From: Haliscomenobacter sp. | GTDB lineage: Bacteria; Bacteroidota; Bacteroidia; Chitinophagales; Saprospiraceae | Reading direction: 5' to 3' | Assembly (NCBI RefSeq): GCF_016718685.1 | Contig: NZ_JADKCX010000117.1 | Span: 1-10,146 of the forward strand | Length of the DNA: 10,146 bases | In this document: in pieces, positions 1 to 8,737 of the stretch | Position numbering within the stretch: position 1 is the stretch's first letter | Layout: each line of letters starts with the position of its first letter | The notes under the pieces: model-generated | Databases searched by the model: none | What the model was told of the DNA's origin: nothing | What the model saw: only the letters and a program-made list of their open reading frames with translations | Made by a program: the position numbers and the translations under genes

Positions 1-2490
1 CAAACTATAAACAAACCATTTTCGAACATCGATAAGGCACTGGTGATCGTAGGCAGCGACAAACGCGGCACGATCTTCGGTGCCTACGATGTCTGCTCCC
101 AAATTGGCGTTTCTCCCTGGAATTGGTGGGCGGATGTACCGGTTAAAACCAAAGCTGCACTTTTCATTCGGCCTGGCCACCACACGCTCGGAACCCAAAG
201 TAAAATACCGCGGCATTTTTATCAACGACGAAGCCCCTGCCCTTTCGGGCTGGGCACACGAGAAGTTCGGCGGCTTTAAGCACGAATTTTATGAAAAAGT
301 CTTTGAATTGATCCTGCGCCTCAAAGGTAATTTCCTGTGGCCAGCCATGTGGGGCAATGCCTTTTACGACGATGATCCACAAAATCCGATTTTGGCCGAT
401 GAATATGGCGTCGTGATCAGTACCTCCCACCACGAACCCCTCATGCGCGCGCACGACGAGTGGCGTCGTTACGGCGGTGGAGGCAAATGGAACTACGCAA
501 CCAACGATGCTTCCCTACGGGAGTTTTGGAAAAAAAGCATCGAACGGATGGGCAGCAAAGAAAGCATCGTCACCCTGGGCATGCGTGGTGACGGCGACGA
601 ACCCATGACGCAAGGTACGGCGATCGAATTGCTCGAACGCATTGTGAGTGATCAACGCAAAATCATTGCCGAAACGACGGGAAAACCCATCCAGGAAACC
701 CCACAAGTGTGGGCCTTGTACAAAGAAGTTCAAGACTATTACGACAAAGGGATGCGCGTACCCGATGATGTGACGCTCCTCCTTTGTGACGACAACTGGG
801 GCAACATCCGTAAACTCCCCAAACTCGACGCCAAACCCCATACTGGCGGGTATGGCATTTATTACCATTTCGACTATGTGGGTGGGCCGCGCAATTACAA
901 ATGGCTCAATACCAATCCACTGCCACGCATCCACGAGCAGATGTCATTGGCCTACAATTACGGAGCACGCCAAATCTGGGTGGTGAATGTAGGTGACATC
1001 AAGCCCATGGAATTCCCGATTTCCTTCTTTTTGGATCTGGCCTGGGACCTTCCAAAATCAGCCCAACCCAAATTGAGGCCTACACCGAACACTGGGCGGG
1101 TGTACAATTTGGCGCTACCTTTGCCAAACCCATTGCGGAGCTACTGGCCAAATACATAAAATACAACGCCCGGCGGAAACCGGAATTGTCTCAGCCCAGG
1201 ACACCTACAGTTTGCTGCATTACCGCGAAGCCGAACGGGTCGTTCAAGAATACCATCAACTTCTAGCCAGGCAGAAAAATCAATGCCAGTTTACCCCAAA
1301 GTTACCGTGATGCCTACTTCCCGTTGGTGTTACACCCGATTCAGGCCTGCGCCAATTTGAATGAATTGTACTATACTGTAGCCCTCAATCGGCTGTACGC
1401 CAAACAAGGGCGTAGCGCCTGCAATGCCATGGCCGAAAAAGCCAGGGCATTGTTTGAACGAGATGCCGAAATCAGCAAGTATTACAACCAAACCCTGGCA
1501 GGCGGCAAATGGAACCACTTGATGGATCAAACCCATATTGGGTATACTTATTGGCAACAACCGCCAGTTGACAAAATTCCCGATTTGATTCAGTACGATG
1601 CGCCACTTTCTGCACAAATGGGCATTGCGGTAGAAGGCAATTCTACCGCCCGAACCAGCGCAGCGGACCCCTTGGTTTTGCCTGCGTTCCATGCTTTGAG
1701 ACCCAACGAAAAGCATTTCATCGATGTATTCAATACGGGCAAAACTCCGTTTACTTTCCAGATTCAAAGCAACGCGAAGTACCTAAATATCACCGCTACA
1801 ACCGGCAGTATCCAGGATGAGCAACGGATTGACGTGTCCATAGACTGGAACAAAGCTCCGCAAGGTTACACCCGCATCCCTGTGAACATCAAAGCTTCAA
1901 CGGGTCAAACCATTGTGGTTTACCTTGACATACAGAACGCTCGATTACCCGAATTAACCGATTTTAAAGGCTTCATTGAAACCGATGGATCCGTCTCCAC
2001 ACACGCCGAGCACTACACCCATGCGGTCGAATCGGGAGCGGTAAAATGGCAAATTTTGCCCGATATTGGCCGGGTCGCGGGAGCAATTACCAGTTCACCA
2101 ACTACGCACAGCGCGCTCAGCCCAGCTGGGGAAAGTCCGCATTTGGAATATGCTTTTTACAGTGCAAAAATTGGAGAAGTCAGCGTACAAGCACAATTTT
2201 CGCCGACCCTGGAATTTAATGAATCCAGTGGTTTGCGTTACGGGATTTCTATCGATGATGGGCCCATTCAAACCATCAATTTGCACCAAAATAAATCAAA
2301 CCAGGCCTGGGAAGCAAGTGTGGCCAACAACATCCGCAGCCTCAACTCCACCCATCTGTTAACCCGGGAAGGCACACACACCCTTAAATATTGGGCCATT
2401 GATCCGGGTGTCGTTTTACAAAAATTGGTCATTGACCTGGGTGGTGTAAAAACGAGTTATCTTGGTCCTCCGGAAAGCCCACGGAAGTAG
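1..2490 (+). CDS. GH115 family alpha-(4-O-methyl)glucuronidase, 5'-truncated, with four apparent frameshift sites
   Basis: Glycoside hydrolase family 115 removes (4-O-methyl)-D-glucuronic acid side chains from glucuronoxylan, probably in the periplasm or at the cell surface. The reading frame is already open at base 1, so the N-terminus lies upstream. Family-like segments appear in order: GSDKRGTIFGAYD, GVSPWNWWADVPV, YRGIFINDEAPALSGWAHEK, LKGNFLWPAMWGNAF, TLGMRGDGDEPM, LLLCDDNWGNIR, VNVGDIKPMEFPISFFLDL, then the helical part (HPIQACANLNELYY) and the C-terminal beta domain ending near VVLQKLVIDLGGVK and YLGPPES. The frame changes near 190, 1048, 1188 and 1270-1279. Restoring two G, one C, one G, and one G plus one A respectively gives one continuous protein of about 831 residues. 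No nonsense codon interrupts the correct frames, so sequencing error is more likely than gene decay. The stop is TAG at 2488. uxuA starts 28 bases later, which suggests an operon. The family call is strong; the precise substrate is inferred. Confidence 0.9.
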
Positions 2491-2518
2491 GGGGATTTTT
2501 TTCTACAAACACAATACT

Positions 2519-3700
2519 ATGATTCAAACCATGCGTTGGTTTGGGCCTAAAGACCCGGTGGCCTTGTCTCATATTCGGCAAGCAGGCTGCATCGGAGTGG
2601 TCACGGCCCTGCACCAAATCCCGGTTGGCGATGTCTGGCCGCAGGAATCCATCCAGGAACGTATTCACACCATCGCTCAGACGGAAGGCTTGTATTGGGC
2701 GGTCGTCGAAAGTTTACCCGTCCACGAGGACATCAAAAAGGGGCTCCCCAGCCGCGAGCAGTACATTGCCAATTATCAAAGCTCCTGCGCAACCTGGCGG
2801 CTTGCGGCATCCGGACGGTGTGTTACAACTTCATGCCGGTATTGGACTGGTCGCGCACCAACCTGGAATACCAATTGCCCAATGGTGCCAAAACCCTGCG
2901 TTTCGTTTGGCAAGATTTTGCTGTTTTTGACCTCTGCATTTTAAAGCGGCCGGGAGCTGAGAAAGATTATTCGCCAGAAGTACAAAAAGCAGCCGTAGCC
3001 CAATTTGCGGGTATGTCCGAAGCGGCCAAACAAAAGCTGCAACAAACGGCCTTATTGGGTTTGCCTGGTTCTGAAGAAGCCTTTAGCCTGGAAAATTTCC
3101 AAGGTTTGCTGGATGCCTATGCCGAGATTGGCGACGCTGCGTTGCGGCAAAACCTGTATTACTTCATTCAGCAGGTAGCCCCGGTAGCAGAAGAATGTGG
3201 CATCAACCTCTGTATTCACCCCGATGATCCGCCCCGGCCATTGTTGGGCTTGCCTCGGGTAGTGAGCACCGCGAGTGACTTGCAACAGTTGCTCGATGCT
3301 TGTCCTTTGCGTGCCAATGGCATTACCTTTTGCACAGGTTCCTTGGGTGTTCGTGCCGATAACGACTTGACCGCCATGTTCACCCGTTTTGCCGATCGGA
3401 TTCATTTTATCCACCTGCGGGCCACCAAACGGGAAGAGAACCCCCTCAATTTTCCACGAAGCCGATCACCTCACCGGCGATGTAGACATGTACGCGGTGG
3501 TCAAGGCGATTGTGCTGGAAGAAAAACGCCGTGCTGCCTTGGGGCTTGTGGATGCACAAATCCCTTTCCGTCCCGATCACGGGCACCAGATGCTGGATGA
3601 TTTAGGTAAAAAAACGTATCCGGGCTATTCGGCAATTGGGAGATTGAAGGGATTGGCGGAGATTCGGGGGCTAGAAATGGGGATTCGACGCAGTTTGTAG
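2519..3700 (+). CDS. uxuA: D-mannonate dehydratase (UxuA), with two apparent frameshift sites
   Basis: UxuA (EC 4.2.1.8) is a cytoplasmic metal-dependent TIM-barrel enzyme that dehydrates D-mannonate to 2-keto-3-deoxygluconate in glucuronate catabolism. The start is ATG 2519 (MIQTMRWFGPKDPVALSHIR), a typical family N-terminus with no signal peptide. Conserved metal and active-site blocks are present: CIHPDDPP (His about 234), FCTGSLGVRADND (Cys about 272), IHFIHLR (His about 296 and 299), FRPDHGH (Asp about 354) and a C-terminal GYSAIGRLKGLAEIRGLE. The frame changes at 2778-2780, where one missing A restores NYQKLLRNLAACGI, and at 3450-3453, where two missing T restore LNFFHEADHLTGDVDMYAV. 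The repaired length is 394 residues, normal for the family. It sits between two alpha-glucuronidases, so it probably consumes the glucuronate they release, with UxaC and UxuB needed from elsewhere. The frameshifts look like homopolymer errors rather than inactivation. Confidence 0.93.
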
Positions 3701-3745
3701 GGAAATTTGAACACCCACTAACTGCGGGCAGAAGTATTGATCTTG

Positions 3746-3849
3746 ATGGGAGCGCGGATGACGCGGATTTGGCGGGTTTACGCGGATCTCAATTTTCGAA
3801 CAAATAAATCCGCGTAAACCCGCCAAATCCTCGTCATCCGCGCTCCCAT
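3746..3849. repeat. Large near-perfect palindrome (42-nt arms, 20-nt loop), REP/MITE-like intergenic element
   Basis: The left arm (3746-3787) and right arm (3808-3849) are reverse complements at 41 of 42 positions; the only mismatch is C3764 against T3831. The loop is 3788-3807 and AT-rich. Within each arm the heptamer CGCGGAT or its near copies recurs (3752-3758, 3762-3768 and 3781-3787 on the left arm), so the element has internal periodicity. It lies 45 bases after the uxuA stop and ends 58 bases before the GH67 start. No T-tract follows either arm, so it does not look like an ordinary intrinsic terminator. A transcript would form a very long hairpin that could affect mRNA stability or processing between uxuA and the GH67 gene. 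Similar CGCGGAT-rich intergenic palindromes occur in Bacteroidota genomes to my recollection; the class assignment is inference. Confidence 0.85.
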
Positions 3850-3907
3850 TTACGTTTGATTGACTAATTTCAACTTTTGCCATTACAACTATAAACAACA
3901 CAACAAC

Positions 3908-6013
3908 ATGACACGTCTTTTTTTCCTCTTCACTTTCCTCATTGGTAGTTTTTATGCCTCTGCCGACGATGGCTACCGGCTCTGGTTGAAATACGATCTG
4001 CTCAAAAACACCGCTGTCCGGGCACAATACCTGCCGTACACACAATACATCGCCTACAATTCTTCAGACCCCGTCGTACAAACAGCGGCCCGGGAATTAC
4101 AAGCAGGTTTACAAGGTCTTTTGGGCAAAAGCATCCGCTTACAGGGCACTTCCAGCGCAGCCCCCGGCGGCATCAGTTTGGAACTTACAACAACCCCACA
4201 GCCCAATCTTGGGAGCGAAGGTTATAACATTACCACTCAAAATAACCGGGTAAAAATCCTCGCCAATACCCCATCCGGCTTATTGTACGGCGCTTTTGCC
4301 TTGCTGCGCAAAATCCAGACCGCTACCCCTGTTAGCAAAATTCCGGAAACCAGTGTCCCCCGCGTTCAATTGCGCATGTTGAACCACTGGGACAATACCA
4401 ATGGCAGCATCGAGCGCGGTTATGCCGGAGCCTCCCTCTGGAAATGGTACGAATTGCCCGAAACCGTTGACCCGCGTTACCGCGATTACGCCCGCGCCAA
4501 TGCCTCCATTGGCATCAACGCGGTGGTGCTGAACAACGTCAATGCCAGCGCCCGTTTTATGAGTCGGGAATACCTGCTCAAAGTCAAAGCCATTGCGGAT
4601 GTATTCAAACCTTATGGCATCAAAGTTTACCTTTCAGTCAATTTCGCCGCCCCTAAAATCCTGGGCAAACTCAAAAATTCCGACCCGCTTGAACCCGCCG
4701 TGCGCCAATGGTGGGTCGACAAAGCCAGTGAGATTTACGGCATCATGCCCGATTTTGGCGGTTTTTTGGTCAAAGCCAACTCAGAAGGTGAACCCGGGCC
4801 GCAAGACTTTGGGCGCACCCATGCCGATGGAGCTAACATGTTGGCCGAAGCGCTTGCACCTTTCAAAGGCATCGTGATCTGGCGGGCTTTTGTGTACAAA
4901 GCCGACCCTAAGGGCGACCGTTTCAAAGCCGCTTATGAAGAATTTAAATCCCTGGATGGCACGTTTTTGCCCAACGTGGTCGTACAGGTAAAAAACGGCC
5001 CGATCGATTTTCAACCTCGTGAGCCTTTTTCGCCACTCTTCGGGGCCATGCCCAAAACACCCCTGGCGATGGAGTTCCAAATCACCCAGGAATACCTGGG
5101 TTTTTCCACCAACCTGGTTTATCTGGCGCCTTTGTTCAAAGAATGCCTGGATAGCGACACGTATGCTAAGGGCGCAGGTTCTACCGTAGCGAAGGTCATT
5201 GATGGCAGTTTGCACCAATACCCGATCAGCGTAATGGCGGGGGTGGCCAATACAGGGTCCGACCGAAACTGGTGCGGCCATTTGATGTCGCAATCCAATT
5301 GGTACGCCTTTGGTCGTTTGGCCTGGGATCACCAACTCAGCAGCAGTGCCATTGCCGATGAATGGATCAAAATGACCCTGACCCAGGATGCCAGTGCAGT
5401 AAAGACCATTCTGGCCATGATGGAACGTTCGCGGGAAGTATACGTCGATTTTACCACGCCGCTCGGATTGCACCACATCATGGGGCAAGGCATCCACTTT
5501 GGGCCGGAACCCTGGTTGGAACGCAGCGCCCGACCCGATTGGACCTCCATTTATTACCACCGCGCCGATTCGATTGGATTGGGCTTTGATCGTGGGGTAA
5601 ATGGCAGCAATGCCCTGAGTTTGTATCATCCTGAAGCCATCAAACAGTGGAGCCAAATCGATGCCTGCCCACTCCCCTACTTGCTGTGGTTTCACCACGT
5701 GCCTTGGGGTAAAAAACTGAGCACTGGGCGTAGTCTTTGGGACGAACTTTGTACCCGCTATTACACGGGATCTACCGCCGTCAACACGATGCAACAGGAA
5801 TGGGCTGGGCTGAAAGGTAAAATGGACGCTGAAATCCACGCCGATGTTTTGGGGCGTTTAGGCGCACAACAACGGGAAGCGCTCTGGTGGCGCGATGCTT
5901 GTGTGTTGTATTTTCAGCAGTATTCAAAAATGCCGATTCCGGCACCGTTTACACCTCCGAGTCGGACGCTGGAAGAAATTAAGGAACTGGTACGGATGTA
6001 CCAGTTTAGATAA
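3908..6013 (+). CDS. GH67 family alpha-glucuronidase, secreted
   Basis: Complete 701-residue GH67 enzyme (EC 3.2.1.139), which cleaves the alpha-1,2 bond of (4-O-methyl)glucuronate on the non-reducing terminal xylose of aldouronic acids. ATG 3908 is preferred because it opens a signal peptide (MTRLFFLFTFLIGSFYASA, cleavage likely before DDG). An in-frame TTG at 3860 would add 16 non-hydrophobic residues. An N-terminal GH20/GH67-like beta domain (about 45-150) includes TPSGLLYGAFALLRKIQ. The barrel follows with RMLNHWDNTNGSIERGYAG and NAVVLNNVNA. The catalytic residues are visible: Glu293 in KANSEGEPGPQ, Asp367 in NGPIDFQPREP and Glu395 in EFQITQEYLG. They match in order and almost in number the acid Glu292 and the Asp365/Glu393 pair recalled for Cellvibrio japonicus GlcA67A. 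The C-terminal helical domain includes RNWCGHLMSQSNWYAFGRLAWD and PLGLHHIMGQGIHFGPEPW. No frameshift is present, unlike its two upstream neighbours. Confidence 0.97.
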   Translation: MTRLFFLFTFLIGSFYASADDGYRLWLKYDLLKNTAVRAQYLPYTQYIAYNSSDPVVQTAARELQAGLQGLLGKSIRLQGTSSAAPGGISLELTTTPQPNLGSEGYNITTQNNRVKILANTPSGLLYGAFALLRKIQTATPVSKIPETSVPRVQLRMLNHWDNTNGSIERGYAGASLWKWYELPETVDPRYRDYARANASIGINAVVLNNVNASARFMSREYLLKVKAIADVFKPYGIKVYLSVNFAAPKILGKLKNSDPLEPAVRQWWVDKASEIYGIMPDFGGFLVKANSEGEPGPQDFGRTHADGANMLAEALAPFKGIVIWRAFVYKADPKGDRFKAAYEEFKSLDGTFLPNVVVQVKNGPIDFQPREPFSPLFGAMPKTPLAMEFQITQEYLGFSTNLVYLAPLFKECLDSDTYAKGAGSTVAKVIDGSLHQYPISVMAGVANTGSDRNWCGHLMSQSNWYAFGRLAWDHQLSSSAIADEWIKMTLTQDASAVKTILAMMERSREVYVDFTTPLGLHHIMGQGIHFGPEPWLERSARPDWTSIYYHRADSIGLGFDRGVNGSNALSLYHPEAIKQWSQIDACPLPYLLWFHHVPWGKKLSTGRSLWDELCTRYYTGSTAVNTMQQEWAGLKGKMDAEIHADVLGRLGAQQREALWWRDACVLYFQQYSKMPIPAPFTPPSRTLEEIKELVRMYQFR

Positions 6014-6047
6014 TTAGAATTGTTACAACAAAGTTAAATCCAAGGCA

Positions 6048-6089
6048 GGGGTTGCAGTTTTTTCCATAAAACAGCAACCCCATTTTTTT
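6048..6089 (+). terminator. Intrinsic terminator after the GH67 gene
   Basis: An 8-bp GC-rich stem, GGGGTTGC (6048-6055) with GCAACCCC (6074-6081), is extended past one A/A mismatch by GTTTT (6057-6061) with AAAAC (6068-6072) around a six-base loop. Seven T follow at 6083-6089. It begins 34 bases after the GH67 stop and separates the glucuronoxylan block from the T9SS gene. Confidence 0.92.
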
Positions 6090-6146
6090 GCTTTGCTGTC
6101 CAGTGTGGGTATCCCCGGTTTATTCAAATATTTCAACCCGACTGAC

Positions 6147-7516
6147 ATGAAAAAGTTATTTTTTACCGCTCTTGTTACTTTCCTGACGGGCAGCCTTATG
6201 TTTGCCCAATCTTTATCCAGAACCGAACGGTATCAGCACTTATCACAGCAGGCAATTACACTGCTAAAAAAAGTAAATGCTGGTTTCTTAACCGAGGCAA
6301 ATCATCCAACCCTGCGGGTCGAGCCTTTAAAACTGGATTCTACACGCAATTTTACTGGCTATGATTTAACGGCAAAGGATAGTTTACCCACGGTACGTTC
6401 CCGATTTCAGTACCCCAAGCCTAATGTCCAAGTGGAAATTAATGCCATTTACCAGCAAGGGAATTGGTTAACCACCGGGCGTTTTACCGAAACCCGCGAT
6501 CAACTGGGGCGGGTAGTTGAACTTGCTGGAGACAGTTATCTTGCTGATGAAAAAGTACCAGCCAGAATCCAAACTTATCCTGTACCGCCGTGGTAACTTC
6601 TCTACGTTGATCGACTCCGTGGCCATCTACATCTGGAACGAGGATAGCAACAATTGGGAAAAAACGCTGCTCCAAACCAATTCCTATAACGCCCAAAACC
6701 GCCTGGCCAGAGAACTTTCTGAAATCACCGTTGAAGGATTGAAATACCAATCCATGGTGACTTATACCTACAATGAAGCGGGTAAAAACACCCTGATCGA
6801 AGAAGTTAATCTTTTCTTCGGCATCGTTTCGCCAGTTTCACGTACGGCCATGACCTATAATCCTGAGGGTAAGTTGAAAGAAGTGATGGTATCCTTGTAC
6901 TTGAGAGGAGAATTTGTACTCAGTGAGCGGGAAGTATTTGCCTACAAACCTGGTGCTTATAAGCAGGACACTTACCTGCGGGATGAAACCACTGGGGTCT
7001 GGAACAAAACCCAAAGTCTGCTGTACAAACTTGATGTTTGGAACCGCACCGCATCCTTGGAAAAAACCTTCATGGGATTCGATGGCAACCCAGAAGCTCG
7101 TGAATTGACTGTTTACGGCTATGTAGTGAATGGTGATCAACCCAATTATCAACACTTAACCATGGAGCAGATCTATCAGTGGGACAAAGCCACTGGAGCA
7201 TACAACCTGAGCGACCGCAAGTTTTATCACTATCGCGGCATCAGTACCGACTTGCCCGACCTGGAAGTCAAGGCAAAATCGCTGCTGATATTCCCGAACC
7301 CCGCACAGGATAAAATACAGCTGTCCCTGGAAGAGGATGCGCAGGTTTGGGTGTACAATGTATTGGGGCAACAACTATTGTCACGTCGACTGGGCGCAGG
7401 GCAATCCTTGGACGTCATGCAATTGTCCCGAGGTGTTTATTATGTCGTTGCGCAACACGAGCGGATTTGTACACGGTAAATTGATCAAACGTAGTGCTTT
7501 GACAGGAAGATTTTAG
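6147..7516 (+). CDS. Secreted protein of unknown function with T9SS type A C-terminal sorting domain, with apparent frameshift sites
   Basis: ATG 6147 opens a clear signal peptide (MKKLFFTALVTFLTGSLMFA, cleavage before Q), so it is preferred over an in-frame upstream start. The middle, about residues 60-375, is rich in beta-strand-like stretches of the form YxYNxxGK and YNPEGKLKEV. These recall open repeat barrels of Bacteroidota surface proteins, but I recognise no enzyme signature. Near residue 380 comes the sorting domain: LLIFPNPAQDKIQLSLEEDA, VWVYNVLGQQL, LSRGVYYVVAQHE. This domain normally directs export across the outer membrane by the type IX system, followed by cleavage or anchoring. 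The frame changes at A 6550-6554 (two missing A give DEKKYQPESK). It changes again near the end at G 7463-7464 and G 7475-7476, where one missing G each gives RDLYTGKLIKR, a normal sorting-domain ending. The repaired stop is TAG 7514, for about 457 residues. Its position after a terminator gives no functional link to xylan. Confidence 0.82.
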
Positions 7517-7537
7517 CATGCTTTCCCTGCTTAAACT

Positions 7538-8737
7538 TCACAACTGATCCCCCACCCAGTACAAAAACGCGTCGGGTCCAAAAGAAGAGTTTCCCCAAGT
7601 ACGGCCCAATCGTACAATGACCAGTTTTTTTGCCGGATGAACATACACAAATTGATTTAGGACACCCGCGGCGTAAAATGCGGGAGAACGGTAAGCGACG
7701 CGGTACATTCTACTCCGGCCATCGCGTGAAGAACGACTACTTACCGCACTGGGATACGGGTTTTGTTGCTGAAATTTCAGTGCTTCCGTCGAATCGCGAA
7801 AAGAGCGGAAAGATTGACGGCTCCACCACTGGTTTTTGTATCCGCTGTATCGCTCCATAATTTCAGGATCAGAGCAAGCCCTTACCCAGTCTTCCGAAAC
7901 GATCTGTTGGCCGTTCCATTTCCCCCGATTTAAATACAGCCTCCCAAATTTAGCAAAATCACGCGTGGTGGCATTGATGCAACAAAAAGCCCGCACGGTT
8001 TTCCGGGCATCGGTATTCCAACTCGCATCACTCTCCATTTGCAGCGGTGTCCAGATTTTAGTTTGCAGGTAGTTTTGCAGTTTTTGCTGGGTTGCCCGTT
8101 CAACAATTAAACCCAGCAATTGGGTATTCAGGTTTTTGTAGTCTTTTTCACCGGGCGTTTTTTCCGTTTTGGATTTCAGGGCAATTCTGGTGATGTTGCG
8201 CCCAAAACCCAATTTGATCGCATTGCTGAAGGGGCTTTTGAGCGTTTCCAGGCTTTTGATGCCACTGCGCATGTCCAGCAGGTGTTGGATGGTCACTTTT
8301 TCCAGGTTGGGATCGCGTTTTTTCAACTCAGGCAGGTAAGTAGTGATGGGGTCATCCAGGCTTTTGATTTTTCCTTCATCCAAAGCAATACCCACCAGGG
8401 TAGAGACAAAAGATTTTGCCACAGAAAAAGAGGGCAATTGGGTTTCGGGGGTAATTTCCCCAAAATAATTTTCATACAGAATCGAATCATTCCGAATCAC
8501 CAGAAAGGAATAGGTGTGGGTAGGTGCCAGCATAGAATCCAGCACTTGTTGCAAGCGCGTCTTTTCCTTCCTGCCATCCATAAAGGCAAAAGGTTCCTCA
8601 CTTTTTTTTAAGGGCGTCGAACGCAGTGAAGCCAAAGACTCCAGCTTGAACTGACGGTATTTGTAAGCCGTCAACAAATAACAGGAAGGCAAAGTAAAAA
8701 GGCAAAGCGTCAAAAGTAAAGAACTGCTTAATCGCAT
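7538..8737 (-). CDS. Serine hydrolase of the class C beta-lactamase / penicillin-binding protein-like family, lipoprotein
   Basis: A 399-residue protein of the beta-lactamase-related (PF00144-type) serine hydrolases, which includes esterases, D-aminopeptidases and DD-peptidases. The true substrate cannot be told from sequence. The start at 8737 (MRLSSSLLLTLCLFTLPSC) gives a lipoprotein signal with lipobox LPSC and Cys19, so the mature protein is membrane-anchored and periplasm- or surface-facing. The nucleophile motif SxxK is Ser105-Val-Ala-Lys108 in PSFSVAKSFVS. The second motif YxN is Tyr200-Lys-Asn202. TIQHLLDMRSGI (149-160) and the C-terminal FYAAGVLNQFVYVHP/LVIVRLG strands are family-typical. 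The open frame continues upstream to 9058, but that extension runs through the odd homopolymer block and encodes a poly-Phe stretch, so it is rejected. The gene is convergent with the T9SS gene, with only 21 bases between the stops and no clear shared terminator. The reading frame is intact. Confidence 0.92.
   Translation of the reverse strand: MRLSSSLLLTLCLFTLPSCYLLTAYKYRQFKLESLASLRSTPLKKSEEPFAFMDGRKEKTRLQQVLDSMLAPTHTYSFLVIRNDSILYENYFGEITPETQLPSFSVAKSFVSTLVGIALDEGKIKSLDDPITTYLPELKKRDPNLEKVTIQHLLDMRSGIKSLETLKSPFSNAIKLGFGRNITRIALKSKTEKTPGEKDYKNLNTQLLGLIVERATQQKLQNYLQTKIWTPLQMESDASWNTDARKTVRAFCCINATTRDFAKFGRLYLNRGKWNGQQIVSEDWVRACSDPEIMERYSGYKNQWWSRQSFRSFRDSTEALKFQQQNPYPSAVSSRSSRDGRSRMYRVAYRSPAFYAAGVLNQFVYVHPAKKLVIVRLGRTWGNSSFGPDAFLYWVGDQL

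Noticed and set aside
3746..3849. The palindrome as an ordinary rho-independent terminator for uxuA
   Set aside because: The arms are far longer than usual, and no T-rich tract follows either arm.
3737..3860. TTGAT at 3737-3741 and 3856-3860 as target-site duplications around the palindrome
   Set aside because: The copies are only five bases long and do not directly abut the arms, so chance is a sufficient explanation.
3855..3879. A Bacteroidota-type promoter before GH67 (TTTG at 3855 and AACTTTTG at 3872)
   Set aside because: The -7-like box has a mismatch and the 13-base spacing is too short for the usual 19-21.
3860..3907. An upstream TTG start for the GH67 gene
   Set aside because: It would put 16 polar residues before an excellent signal peptide that begins at ATG 3908.
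4781..5839. A 352-residue open frame antisense to GH67
   Set aside because: It lies wholly inside a strongly supported gene, has no family-like motifs, and is explained by codon usage of the real gene.
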